64,000 nt of DNA from RBG-13-68-16 sp041494245. Its GTDB lineage: Bacteria > Acidobacteriota > Thermoanaerobaculia > Thermoanaerobaculales > Thermoanaerobaculaceae. The DNA lies in the NCBI GenBank assembly GCA_041494245.1, contig JBGQAK010000001.1, forward strand, positions 288,913 through 352,912, read 5' to 3'. The notes below the pieces were generated by a model that had not been told where the DNA came from, did not search any database, and saw only the letters and a program-made list of their open reading frames with translations. The position numbers and the translations under genes are program-made. This document shows, one piece after another, positions 53,910 to 63,600 of this stretch; position 1 is the stretch's first letter, and every line of letters starts with the position of its first letter.

Positions 53910-55109
53910 CTACGGGGCCACGCGGTTGCGCCCGCCACGCTTGGCCCGGTAGAGGGCCTTGTCGGCGGCCTTCAGCACGTCCCCGGGCGCATCGAGCACG
54001 CCGGCGCGCTCCGCCACTCCGATGCTCACCGTGACCGGGATCCGGACCGGTGGCCGCTCGCGCGGCTCGACCTCCTTCGGCCTCTTGCGGGGGCGGTCCT
54101 CGCCTCGCAGCGTGAAGCCCGCCTCCGCGATCCCCGTGCGCAGCTCGTCCAGCGCCGGGCGCACCTCGCTGCGTGGCTTGCCCGGAAAAAGGAGGGCGAA
54201 CTCCTCGCCGCCGATCCGGAACGCGCGGGCGCCGGCGACCCCGGCGAGCCTCGTCGCCACCATGCGCAGTACCTGGTCGCCCACGTCGTGCCCGTGCGTG
54301 TCGTTGATCCCCTTGAAGCGGTCGATGTCGATGATCGCGATGGCGTAGCGGCCGCCGAGCTTGGCGAGCGTTTCGTCGAACGCCCGCCGGCTCGGAAGAG
54401 CGGTCATTCCGTCCCGGTAGGCCATCGCGAATGTTGCCTCCACCACGGAAACAGCCAGGATGAGCCCGCCGGTGGCGAGGTAGGTGGTGATGCTCCCCGC
54501 GGGTGCGTTCAGGGCGACCAGCGAGGCCACCAGCGCCCACAGGAAGCCCGCCTCCAGGGTCGTACGCCGGCGCACCCACGTCACGCCCACCGCGGCAAGC
54601 GCGGCCGCGTAGGCGACCAGCGCCGGGTGTGCCAGGCTTGTCGCAGGTGCCAGGGCATGCGGCAGGAACGGCCATTCCAGGAACCGTTCCAGCCACGGCT
54701 GGTAGGAGAGCCACAGGAGGACGGCGAGGGCCGGCTGGGCGGCGATCGCGCACGCCCTCAGGAAGCCGTGCGGTGTGAACATTCCGCGCTCGCGGGCGAT
54801 CGCGAGCCAGGCGAGATCGAGCGGGAGCGCGAGCGCGGTGGCGTTGAAGGCGAAGCGGGCCGCCTCCCCGGCGGTGCCGGGGGGGAGGTGCAGCAGGACG
54901 CGGTCCGCGGCCGCCAGCGTCAGGAGCGCCAGTACGACGCGCCCCCGCCTGAACCGCAGGGCGAGCAGCACCCCGACAACGAGCACCACCCAGGGGAACC
55001 CGCGCAGGAACGATGTCAGCTGCTCCGGCTGCGGGGGCGGGTAGTTGAGCGCCACCGCGGCCAGCCCGAGCAGCCCGGCCGGGAGCAGGAGCGAGGAGAC
55101 CGTCCTCAC
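53910..55109 (-). CDS. membrane-bound GGDEF diguanylate cyclase
   Basis: About 399 residues from GTG 55109; the reading frame continues upstream across the divergent TldD-like gene start, which is unlikely to be coding. The N-terminal ~220 residues contain seven or eight hydrophobic helices, from VSSLLLPAGLLGLAAVALNY to STTYL-type segments near residue 220. The GGDEF domain has IAIIDIDRFKGINDTHGHDV and the active-site FRIGGEEFALLF. No RxxD inhibitory site precedes it. A basic insertion of about 20 residues (RGEDRPRKRPKEVEPRERPP) interrupts the domain before PVTVSIGVAER. It makes c-di-GMP from a membrane-derived signal and is 78 nt upstream of yajQ on the same strand. Confidence 0.88.
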   Translation of the reverse strand: MRTVSSLLLPAGLLGLAAVALNYPPPQPEQLTSFLRGFPWVVLVVGVLLALRFRRGRVVLALLTLAAADRVLLHLPPGTAGEAARFAFNATALALPLDLAWLAIARERGMFTPHGFLRACAIAAQPALAVLLWLSYQPWLERFLEWPFLPHALAPATSLAHPALVAYAAALAAVGVTWVRRRTTLEAGFLWALVASLVALNAPAGSITTYLATGGLILAVSVVEATFAMAYRDGMTALPSRRAFDETLAKLGGRYAIAIIDIDRFKGINDTHGHDVGDQVLRMVATRLAGVAGARAFRIGGEEFALLFPGKPRSEVRPALDELRTGIAEAGFTLRGEDRPRKRPKEVEPRERPPVRIPVTVSIGVAERAGVLDAPGDVLKAADKALYRAKRGGRNRVAP

Positions 55110-55227
55110 GAGTTCGGTGCCACCTCCACCACTCCTTCGAGGATAGCCGACCCCCGCCGCGCTCGCCGGGAGCTTGACGGTGGCGGCGCGGACGGCCGAG
55201 AATGGCGCGAGCAGCGTGGAGGACACC

Positions 55228-56949
55228 ATGAGAGCGTTGCCACGAAACGGGGGTGTCGGCGCGCTGCTTCTCCTCGCGGTGCTCGGCCTCGCGCGAACCG
55301 CGCTTCCGGCGGAGCCCCCGGCCGGCAGCCCGGTGCTGAAGGCGATGGAGCAGGAGATGGCGCGGGCGGTGGAGGGGCTGCGCGCCAAGGCCGACCAGCC
55401 TCCCTACTTCCTGATGTACAGCGTGACCGACCTCCAGGACACGAGCATCGCGGCCACGTGCGGCGCCCTGGAGTACAGCTCCAGCGACCGCGCGCGTCTG
55501 CTCGACGTCGCCGTTCGGGTCGGGGACTACGCGCTCGACAACACCCACCGGCTGCAGGGCGACCGTTTTTCGTACTACACGTCGTACTCGCCGGCGCGGG
55601 CGGTGGCGATCGAGGACGACTTGGACTCGCTCAGGGCCGCTCTGTGGCTGGAGACCGACCGGAAGTACAAGGCCGCCCTGGAGAGCCTGACCCAGGTGAA
55701 GGCCAACGTGGCGGTGAAGGTCAAGGAGGAGGACACCTCGGCGGACTTCTCCCGCGACGAGCCGCAGCGTTTCATCGGCCCGCCCGCACAGGTGAGGATC
55801 GACGTGAAGGGGTGGGAGAAGCGGCTCAAGGCGGCCTCGGCGGTCTTCAACGCCACCCCCGAGATCTACCGGTCGTCGGTCTCGCTCAGGGCGGAGGCAG
55901 TGACGAAGTACCTGGTCACCTCCGAGGGCACGGTCCTCCAGCACTCCTCCGTTCAGCTGCGCGTGGGCATCTACGCGGAGACCAAGGCGGAGGACGGGAT
56001 GGAGCTGTACCGCTACGAGAGCTTCGAGGCCCGCACCCCCGAGAAGCTGCCGGATGACGCAGCCGTGCGGGCGGCGATCGAGCACATCGTGGCCGACCTC
56101 AAGGCGCTGCGGGCGGCCCCGGTGATCGAGCCGTACACCGGACCGGCGATCCTGGACGGTCGCGCGTCGGGCGTGTTCTTCCACGAGGTGTTCGGGCACC
56201 GCATCGAGGGGCACCGCCAAAAGGACGAGCAGGAGGGCCAGACCTACACCAAGAAGGTGAACGAGCAGGTGCTGCCGACCTTCATCTCGGTCTACGACGA
56301 CCCCACCATGGAACGCTTCGGCACCAAGGACCTCCTCGGCAGCTACAGGTACGACGACGAGGGGGTCAAGGCACAGCGGGTCGTCGTCGTGGACAAGGGC
56401 ATCCTGAAGAGCTTCCTGATGTCGCGCTCGCCGATCGCCTCGTTCTCCAAGTCCAACGGGCACGGGCGGAGCTACCCGGGGTTCCGGGCGGTGGGACGGC
56501 AGGGAAACCTCATCGTGGAGGCCTCCGAAACCGTCCCCGAGGGCAAGCTCCGCGAGATGCTGATCGAGGAGTGCAAGAAGCAGGGGAAGCCGTTCGGCCT
56601 GATCTTCAAGGACATCTCTGGCGGTTTCACGTTCACCGGCCGGGGCATCCCCCAGGTCTACCAGGTGACCCCACTGGTGGTCTACCGGGTCTACACGGAC
56701 GGGCGGCCAGACGAGCTGGTGCGCGGGGCCGACCTCATCGGCACCCCGCTCGTGTCGTTCAGCAAGATCCTGGCCGCATCGGACCGTGTCGAGGTTTTCA
56801 ACGGGTACTGCGGCGCGGAGTCCGGGCCCATCCCGGTGTCCTTATCCGCACCCAGCATCCTGACCGGCCAGATCGAGATCCAGAAGAAGGAGAAATCCGC
56901 CGACCGGCCACCGCTGCTTCCGCCGCCGGGAAAGGGGGATCGGCCATGA
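55228..56949 (+). CDS. exported TldD-like metalloprotease, catalytic
   Basis: A 573-residue U62-family protein with a signal peptide (GALLLLAVLGLARTALPAEP), unlike cytoplasmic TldD. The ATG at 55228 follows GGAGG at 55218. The zinc motif is intact: FFHEVFGHRIEGHR, with H319, E320, H324 and E327. The C-terminal Cys motif GYCGAESGPIPVS matches the TldD ligand region. A ~200-residue N-terminal extension (SVTDLQDTSIAATCGALEYS, VRVGDYALDNTH) precedes the U62 core. It would act on peptides in the periplasm or outside. It is coupled by ATGA to a second U62 gene whose metal site is erased. Confidence 0.9.
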   Translation: MRALPRNGGVGALLLLAVLGLARTALPAEPPAGSPVLKAMEQEMARAVEGLRAKADQPPYFLMYSVTDLQDTSIAATCGALEYSSSDRARLLDVAVRVGDYALDNTHRLQGDRFSYYTSYSPARAVAIEDDLDSLRAALWLETDRKYKAALESLTQVKANVAVKVKEEDTSADFSRDEPQRFIGPPAQVRIDVKGWEKRLKAASAVFNATPEIYRSSVSLRAEAVTKYLVTSEGTVLQHSSVQLRVGIYAETKAEDGMELYRYESFEARTPEKLPDDAAVRAAIEHIVADLKALRAAPVIEPYTGPAILDGRASGVFFHEVFGHRIEGHRQKDEQEGQTYTKKVNEQVLPTFISVYDDPTMERFGTKDLLGSYRYDDEGVKAQRVVVVDKGILKSFLMSRSPIASFSKSNGHGRSYPGFRAVGRQGNLIVEASETVPEGKLREMLIEECKKQGKPFGLIFKDISGGFTFTGRGIPQVYQVTPLVVYRVYTDGRPDELVRGADLIGTPLVSFSKILAASDRVEVFNGYCGAESGPIPVSLSAPSILTGQIEIQKKEKSADRPPLLPPPGKGDRP

Positions 56950-58724
56950 CGCGCTCAACCCGGGTGAGCATCCTCGCAGTTGCCCTCCTCGGTATCGGGC
57001 TCGCCGCCCAGGCGCAGGCTCTGGTCAACGACGACGTGCTGCTCCAGGCGATGCGGGAGGAGCTTGGCCGTGCCGCCTCCCAGCTCAGGCTCGAGAACCT
57101 CGACAAGCCTTTCTACATCGAGGCCACGGTCAGCGATCAGGAGACCGTGAGCATCGCGGCCAGCTTCGGTGCCCTGGTGCGCGTGGACCGGGAGCGGAGC
57201 CGGCCGCTGCGGGTGGAAGTCCGCGTCGGCTCCTACGAGCTCGACAGCAGCGAGTTCGTCGGCAGCAGGTCGTTCTACGCGCAGATGATGGACGTGCCGC
57301 GCCGACTGGTGGTGGAGGACGACGCGCTGGCGCTCCGGCACGCTCTCTGGTTGGCGTTCGACGCGGCGTACAAGCAGGCGCTCGAACAGCTGGCGGCCAA
57401 AAAGGCCGCGCTGCAGAACAAGGTGATGACGGAACAGATCCCCGATTTCTCGCGCGAGAAACCGATCACCGCGCTCGCGCCGCGCCCGCCTCTCGGTCCG
57501 GAGTTCGCGAAGTGGCCGGACGTCGTCCGGCGCCTCTCCGCGATCTTCCGGGAGTTCCCCGCGATCCAGGACTCCAGCGTGCAGCTCGCCGTACGGGTGG
57601 GCAGCCGCTACTACGTCACAAGCGAGGGGACCGTGCTGCGCCAGCCCAACTCCCTTGCCACGCTGCTGGTGGGTGCCACCACCCAAGCGCCCGACGGGAT
57701 GCAACTCAAGGACTTTGCACCGTTTTTCGCCGCGAGCCTCGACCGGCTCCCGCCCGAGGCTGTCCTGGCCGCCGCGGTGCGTTCGGTCGGCGGGCAGCTC
57801 ACGCGGCTGGCGGCCGCACCGGCGCTCGAGAAGTACGCCGGCCCCGTACTGTTCACCGGCCAGGCGGCCGCCGAGCTGTTCGCCCAGCTTCTGGCTCCGC
57901 AGCTCTCCGGCCACCGGCCCCCCCTCGTCGAGGACGAGCGCATGGCGGCCGGAATGCCGAAGAGTGAGCTCGCCGAGCGGATCAATCGCCCGGTGCTGCC
58001 GGCGTTCCTCTCGGTGAGCGACGACCCCACACAGGCGAACTTCGCCGGGCAGGCGCTGATGGGAACCTACGCCTTCGACAGCCAGGGCGTGCCTGCGCAG
58101 GCGGTGACCGTGATCGATGCGGGCGTGCTCAGAACGCTCCTGATGTCGCGGCGGCCGCGCAAGGAGATCCCGCAGTCCAACGGCCACGCCCGTGCGACCT
58201 CCTATGGCGGCGTGGCCGCGCAAATCGGGAACCTGTTCGTGCAGGCCAGGGACGGTAAGGGCTTTCACGAGCTGAAGGCCCAGCTCCTGGAGGAGTGCAA
58301 GGCGGCCGGGCTCCAGCACGGCCTGATCGTCGCCAAGCTCGACGATCCCTCGCTGAGCGGAGGAGACCCCTCCGCGAGGGGGCGGCGGCGCCCCGACGCG
58401 GTGGCGCCTCCGATCGTGGCCTACCGCGTGAGCGTCGCGGACGGTGCGGAGGAGCTGGTGCGCGGGCTCTCCTTCGGGGAGATCAGCGTGCGCACCCTGA
58501 AGGAGATCTCCGCAGCGGGTAGCGAGAGCTTCGTGGACAACCGGATGGCGACCGCCTCCGCGGCCGGGGAGCTCATGGTGGTCTACGGGGGCTTCGGCGG
58601 TGCGGGCGGGGACCCGGCCGCGGTGGTAGCTCCCGCGGTGCTGCTGCCCGACCTGGAGTTCTCGCGCCCGGCGGGGCCGCAGCAGAAGCCGGCGATCCTC
58701 CCCCACCCGTACTTCGCGAAGTGA
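56946..58724 (+). CDS. exported TldD-like paralogue lacking the metal site (pseudoprotease partner)
   Basis: A 592-residue protein with a signal peptide (VSILAVALLGIGLAAQAQA), collinear with the upstream gene. The same N-terminal domain appears (ATVSDQETVSIAASFGALVR, VRVGSYELDSSEF), and the U62 core (LPAFLSVSDDPTQANFAGQA, IPQSNGHARATSYGG) aligns. At the zinc motif it reads LFAQLLAPQLSGHR in place of FFHEVFGHRIEGHR, so His-Glu-His-Glu are all lost. The C-terminal Cys is also gone (VVYGGFGGAGGD). This mirrors TldE, the non-catalytic half of TldD/TldE, and implies an extracytoplasmic heterodimer. Its ATG overlaps the preceding stop as ATGA. Confidence 0.88.
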   Translation: MTRSTRVSILAVALLGIGLAAQAQALVNDDVLLQAMREELGRAASQLRLENLDKPFYIEATVSDQETVSIAASFGALVRVDRERSRPLRVEVRVGSYELDSSEFVGSRSFYAQMMDVPRRLVVEDDALALRHALWLAFDAAYKQALEQLAAKKAALQNKVMTEQIPDFSREKPITALAPRPPLGPEFAKWPDVVRRLSAIFREFPAIQDSSVQLAVRVGSRYYVTSEGTVLRQPNSLATLLVGATTQAPDGMQLKDFAPFFAASLDRLPPEAVLAAAVRSVGGQLTRLAAAPALEKYAGPVLFTGQAAAELFAQLLAPQLSGHRPPLVEDERMAAGMPKSELAERINRPVLPAFLSVSDDPTQANFAGQALMGTYAFDSQGVPAQAVTVIDAGVLRTLLMSRRPRKEIPQSNGHARATSYGGVAAQIGNLFVQARDGKGFHELKAQLLEECKAAGLQHGLIVAKLDDPSLSGGDPSARGRRRPDAVAPPIVAYRVSVADGAEELVRGLSFGEISVRTLKEISAAGSESFVDNRMATASAAGELMVVYGGFGGAGGDPAAVVAPAVLLPDLEFSRPAGPQQKPAILPHPYFAK

Positions 58725-58755
58725 CGATGGCTCACCTGCCGGCGAGCCATCGTCA
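58722..58755. terminator. perfect 12-bp inverted repeat overlapping the stop codon
   Basis: TGACGATGGCTC (58722-58733) and GAGCCATCGTCA (58744-58755) form a perfect 12-bp stem with a 10-nt loop; the first three bases are the stop codon of the pseudoprotease gene. There is no T-tract, so it may act as an mRNA 3'-end stabiliser or attenuator before the M28 gene. Confidence 0.5.
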
Positions 58756-58841
58756 TCCTGAGTCCCACCCCAGACGGTGCCGGCGGGAATCCCGATTCCT
58801 GAGGACTTGCTACAGTATGCGGGTTTCGGGGAGGCGACGAC

Positions 58842-60518
58842 ATGGCGCGGAAGCTCGGGTTGATGGCGGTTCTCGTGATCGTGGCGATGGGCGCGGCTCC
58901 TGCGGGGGCGCTCGACCTCAAGCTGCCGCCGGGCGCGCAGGACGCGGCGAAGGTCATCGACCGGGGCGCCCTGGAAGGCACCGTTCGCTTCCTCGCGGAC
59001 GACCTGCTGGAGGGGCGTGCGCCTACGCACCGCGGCGACACGCTGTCGCGCCTGTACGTCGCCAGCGTGATGGAGCTGATCGGCCTGAAACCCGCGGGGC
59101 CGGGCGGAGGGTGGGAGCAGCGCTTCGAGATCGTCGGCATCACCACGACTCCCCCCGACACCTGGGCGTTCCGTGCGGGCGCTAAGGATCTCTCCCTTCG
59201 GTTCTGGAACGACTTCATTGCGGCGACCGGGGTGCAGGCCCCCGAGGTGACGATCTCCGACGCCGAGCTGGTGTTCGTGGGCTACGGAATCCAGGCCCCC
59301 GAGTACAACTGGGACGACTTCAAGGGCGCCGACCTCAAGGGCAAGATCCTGCTGGTAATGAACAACGACCCCGACTGGGACCCCGCCCTGTTCGCCGGTA
59401 CGCGGCGCCTGTACTACGGGCGGTGGAGCTACAAATACGAGAACGCGGCGCGGGCGGGCGCGGCCGGCGCCATCATCATCCACACCACGCCGTCGGCCGG
59501 ATACGCCTGGAAGGTCGTGCAGAACTCCTGGACAGGCGAGCAGTTCGAGTTGCCCGACGCCGGCGAGCAGCGCGTCAAGGTGCGGGCGTGGACGACCGAA
59601 GAAGCGACCCGGCGCCTGGTGTCGCTCGCCGGCTTCGACCTCGACGCGCTCGTTGCCAAGGCGCGCAGCCGCGACTTCAAGCCGGTGCCGCTCGGGATCC
59701 GCACCTCCCTGAAGCTCGCCAGCACGCTCACGCGCGGGGAGACGGGCAACGTGCTGGGCGAGATCCCGGGCAGCGATCCCGCGCTCAAGGACCAGGTCGT
59801 GATCTTCTCGGCCCACCACGACCATTTCGGCATCGGCAGGCCCGACGCCAGGGGCGACACGATCTACAACGGCGCGGTGGACAACGCGGCCGGCGTCGCC
59901 CAGGTGCTCGCGATCGCCAAGGCGTTCGCGGCGCTCCCGCAGCGGCCGCGCCGGACGATCCTGTTCGCGATCGTGAGCTGCGAGGAGTCGGGTCTGCTGG
60001 GTTCGGCGTACTTTGTCGCGCATCCCACGGTGCCGGTCGAGAGGATCACCGCCGACGTCAACTTCGACGCCGGCAACATCTTCGGGAAGACCCGCGATGT
60101 GGCCCTCGTGGGCAAGGGTAAATCCACGCTCGACCAGGTGGCCGAGGCGGTGGCGGCGCTGCAGGGGCGGGTGGTCACCGACGAGGCGTTCCCCGAGCGC
60201 GGCGCCTACTACCGGTCGGACCATTTCAGCTTTGCGAAGGTCGGCGTGCCCAGCCTTTACTTCAAGGGCGGCCTGGATTACGTGGGCCGCGAGCCGGGGT
60301 GGGGCAAGAAAGTCACCGAGGACTGGGGCAACGCCCACTACCACCAGCCCAGCGACGAGTACACCCCGAGCTGGAACTTTGACGGGATGATCGAGGACAC
60401 CCAACTCGGGTTCCTGGCCGGCCTCGCGGTGGCTCAGTCCGACGCGATGCCGACCTGGCTGCCCGGCGACGAGTTCGCCAAGCTTCGTACGCCTGCACCC
60501 GTGGCCGCCCCCAGGTGA
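58842..60518 (+). CDS. exported M28-family metallopeptidase with PA domain
   Basis: A 558-residue protein with a signal peptide (LMAVLVIVAMGAAPAGAL); the ATG at 58842 follows GGGGAGG at 58829. A protease-associated insert (ELVFVGYGIQAPEYNWDDFK, AARAGAAGAIIIHTTPSAGY) precedes the M28 catalytic core. Zinc ligands are recognisable: FSAHHDHFG (H325), AVDNAAG (Asp), ILFAIVSCEESGLLGS (Glu pair), VNFDAGN (Asp) and HYHQPSDEY (His). It is likely a secreted aminopeptidase or carboxypeptidase that trims peptides. It lies downstream of the exported TldD-like pair and may complete a periplasmic peptide-degradation set. Confidence 0.93.
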   Translation: MARKLGLMAVLVIVAMGAAPAGALDLKLPPGAQDAAKVIDRGALEGTVRFLADDLLEGRAPTHRGDTLSRLYVASVMELIGLKPAGPGGGWEQRFEIVGITTTPPDTWAFRAGAKDLSLRFWNDFIAATGVQAPEVTISDAELVFVGYGIQAPEYNWDDFKGADLKGKILLVMNNDPDWDPALFAGTRRLYYGRWSYKYENAARAGAAGAIIIHTTPSAGYAWKVVQNSWTGEQFELPDAGEQRVKVRAWTTEEATRRLVSLAGFDLDALVAKARSRDFKPVPLGIRTSLKLASTLTRGETGNVLGEIPGSDPALKDQVVIFSAHHDHFGIGRPDARGDTIYNGAVDNAAGVAQVLAIAKAFAALPQRPRRTILFAIVSCEESGLLGSAYFVAHPTVPVERITADVNFDAGNIFGKTRDVALVGKGKSTLDQVAEAVAALQGRVVTDEAFPERGAYYRSDHFSFAKVGVPSLYFKGGLDYVGREPGWGKKVTEDWGNAHYHQPSDEYTPSWNFDGMIEDTQLGFLAGLAVAQSDAMPTWLPGDEFAKLRTPAPVAAPR

Positions 60519-60559
60519 GGGAGCGCGCCGGGGCTCGGTGATTCATCGAGAAATGAGCC

Positions 60560-60584
60560 GGGGGGAGGGTTGTGCCCTCCCCCC
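60560..60584. terminator. strong GC hairpin between convergent genes
   Basis: GGGGGGAGGG (60560-60569) and CCCTCCCCCC (60575-60584) form a perfect 10-bp stem with a 5-nt loop, midway between the convergent M28 and TonB-receptor genes. On the plus strand GTTTGG follows. Placement suits a bidirectional terminator, although the T-run is weak. Confidence 0.65.
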
Positions 60585-60607
60585 GTTTGGTTCATGCGCT
60601 TCGCTGT

Positions 60608-63600
60608 CTAAAAGGCGACCCGGATTCCGAGCTGCGCCTGCCGCGGCTCGCCCAGGCCGCTCTGCACCGTTCCGTCGAAGTTGAAGATCAGGTTGGTCGT
60701 CTCCGGGATGCGGAGGTTCTTGCTGTTGAACAGGTTGAACACCTCGAGGATCGGCTCGATCGAGATACCACCGAAGTTGAACGGCCGCGAGACGCTGAAG
60801 TCCAGAGAGGAGTACTTGTTGTCCTTGCGGCCGGTGTTGCGCTGTACGACGCTACCGTCGGGCCGGATGCGGTCGGATGGCCCGGCGACGAACGGGCTCT
60901 GTGACGGCGTCCCGTCCGGCTTCAGCGAACGAGGCTGGGGCGAGCGGTACGAGTAGCGGACGTTGACGTTGATGTCCCCGGGCGCCTTCCAGAGGAAGAT
61001 CCCGTTGAAGCGGTCGCGCTGGTCGCGGTCGGAGTAGCCGTACTCGGCCGCGAGGTCCGTGACCTTGGCGTAACGGAGGGTGAACGGGTCGCGCTCGTTG
61101 TCGTCGTCGGACTTGTCCACCGAATAGGTGTAGAACACCTGGAACTGGTAGTTGTCGCTCCACTTCTTCATGAGGCCAATGGTCACGCCCCAGTAGTCGC
61201 TCTTGGCCGTTGACATCGCAGTCCAGAGCGTGGAGATACCGTTCGTGTTCCCGCCTGCGGCGTCGGGGAGGCCGGTGCTCCAGTTGCCGCCGAGCAGCGC
61301 GTCGTTGGTGTTGATGTAGCGGGTCAGATTCCTTGTCCTGGCGTAGTTGTACTTGATCGAAACTCCCATGTCGGGCGTGATCTCACGGTCCATGCCGATC
61401 GAGAACGAGGTCGTCTTGGGGTTCCTGAAGTTCTTGTCGAACACGTAGACTTCGGGGTGGTCGGGGGTGCCGGCCTCCGACGTCGGGAGCAGGTTGGGGT
61501 AGACCGGCATCGTGACGAACGGAGCCAAGAAGCTGGCCCGGAAAAGGTTCTGGCCCCGGCTGCCGTTGGTCGAGCGGGCCGACGCGAGGTAGAGACCGGG
61601 GATGCGCGCGTAGTAGACGCCGCCGCTGGCGCGGATCACGGTCTTGCCGTCGTTGGTTGGATCCCACGTGATGCCGAGCCTCGGCTGCCACATCTTCCTG
61701 TCGGACGGAATCTTGCCGTCCGACGGGAACTCCTGCCCATTGACGGTCTTGCCGATGAACGGGGCGTAGAACACCTGGTCGGCCGGCGTGATCGGATCGG
61801 GCTCGATCTCGGCCTCCCAGCGCAGGCCGAACTGGATCGTCAGGTTGGCCTGGGGGGTCCATTTGTCCTGGATGAAGGCGGCCGGCTCGAACTGGTTGAT
61901 CGACTGGGTCCCCGCCTCCTCGGCGGTGACGTCCCCCACGCCCGCCTGCTGCAGGAAGAGCAGGAGCGGACCGGTGATGCCCGTGCCTGGGGGGCAGGTC
62001 GCGGTCTGGGACGAGGAGCCGTCGGAGCACTCCACGTAGTAGGGGTTGTGCGCATAGTTCAGGAACCCGTCGGTCGAGCCGAAGATGTAGCGGCCGTTCT
62101 GGAAGCCGCGGAAGATCTGCGACGAGTTCACGTGGTTGTACTCGAACCCCAGCTTGATCTCGTGAGCGCCTTTGATGACGGTGACGTTGTCGTTGAACTG
62201 CACCCGGGTGTCGTAGTAGTCCACCGGGATGAAGAACGGCATGCCGAAGCGGTAGCTCCTGACGAAGTCGAACGCCGTGTCGGGCAGCGGCCGGCTCTGC
62301 CCCGTGATGAGCGGGCCGTTGTAGGGCCGCGGGCGGTTCTCCTTGGCGAACTGGAAGCGGAACTCGTTGAGGAGCGAGTTCGAGAACGTCGAGATGAGGG
62401 TCCCGCTGACCGCCTTGGAGTCGTCGTTCTCGATCGCGTTGGCGCTGCGGCCCCAGGAGTCGACGTCGAACGTGCCGTTCTCCTGCTTGGAGTTGGTGTA
62501 GGTCGCCCGCAGCGTTGCCAGGTGGTCCGGCGTGATGAGCCAGTCGAGCTTGGCGAGGCCGACCTGGGCGTCGTTGCCGTGTTTGATCGGCGCGTTCTCG
62601 TTCGGGCTGCCGAGGCCCGCGAAGTAGTCGACCACGCGCTGCTCGATGCGTGTGGGGTCCGTCTGCTTCGTCGCGCTGGCCCTCTGGACATCGACCGATG
62701 CGAAGTAGAACAGCTTGTCCTTCATGAGCGGGCCGCCCAGAGTGGCCCCGAATTGCAGCTGGTTGAAGTCGTACTCCTTGCCCGTGCTCCCGTCGCGGTT
62801 GATCGGCGCCGAGGAGAGCCCCTGGAACTTGTAGTGGGTGTGGAAGCTGCCATGGAGGGTGTTGGTGCCGGATTTGGTGACGACGTTGACGAACCCCGAG
62901 GACGAGCGGCCGAACTCGGCGTTGGCGCCGTCGGTCACCACCACGACCTCCTTGACCGCGTCGAGGTTGAACGTGAAGGGCGGCCGCTGGCCGCCCCGCT
63001 GCTCGCCGAAGAACGGGTTGTTGAAGTCGGCACCGTCGACCGAGACGTTGTTGGCAATCCCCTTCTGGCCGTTGACCGTCACCTCATCGCCGTCGGGCCC
63101 CTGGACGATGGACACGCTCGGCGTCAGCTTCGCGAAGTCGAGGAAGTTGCGACCGTTGTTGGGGAGGCTGGCGACCTGTCGCTGGTCGATCTGGGTCGAA
63201 CCTTCCGCGCGGGTGGTCTCGATCACCGGGTTCGCCGCGGTGACCAGCACCTCCTGGCTGACCGCCGACACCTTGAGGGTCAACGAGAGGTTGATCGTCT
63301 GGCCGACCGCCAGGTCGAGGCCTTCCCTCACCAGCTTGGCGAAGCCCGAGAGGGTGACGGTGACCCGGTATGGCCCGAGGGGGAGAAGGACGCCCCGGAA
63401 ACGGCCATCCGGCCCTGAGACGATGACTTTCTCAAAGTTCGTGTCGGTGTTCTTGAGCGAGACCGTTGCCCCGGGGAGCGCACCCCCCGTTTCGTCCACG
63501 ACGGTCCCTCCGATGACCCCGGTCGTCGCCTGCGACTGCGCAAGCGCACCGGGCACGAGGCACACGCTGAAACACAGGAGCACAAGACCGACTCGCCAGA

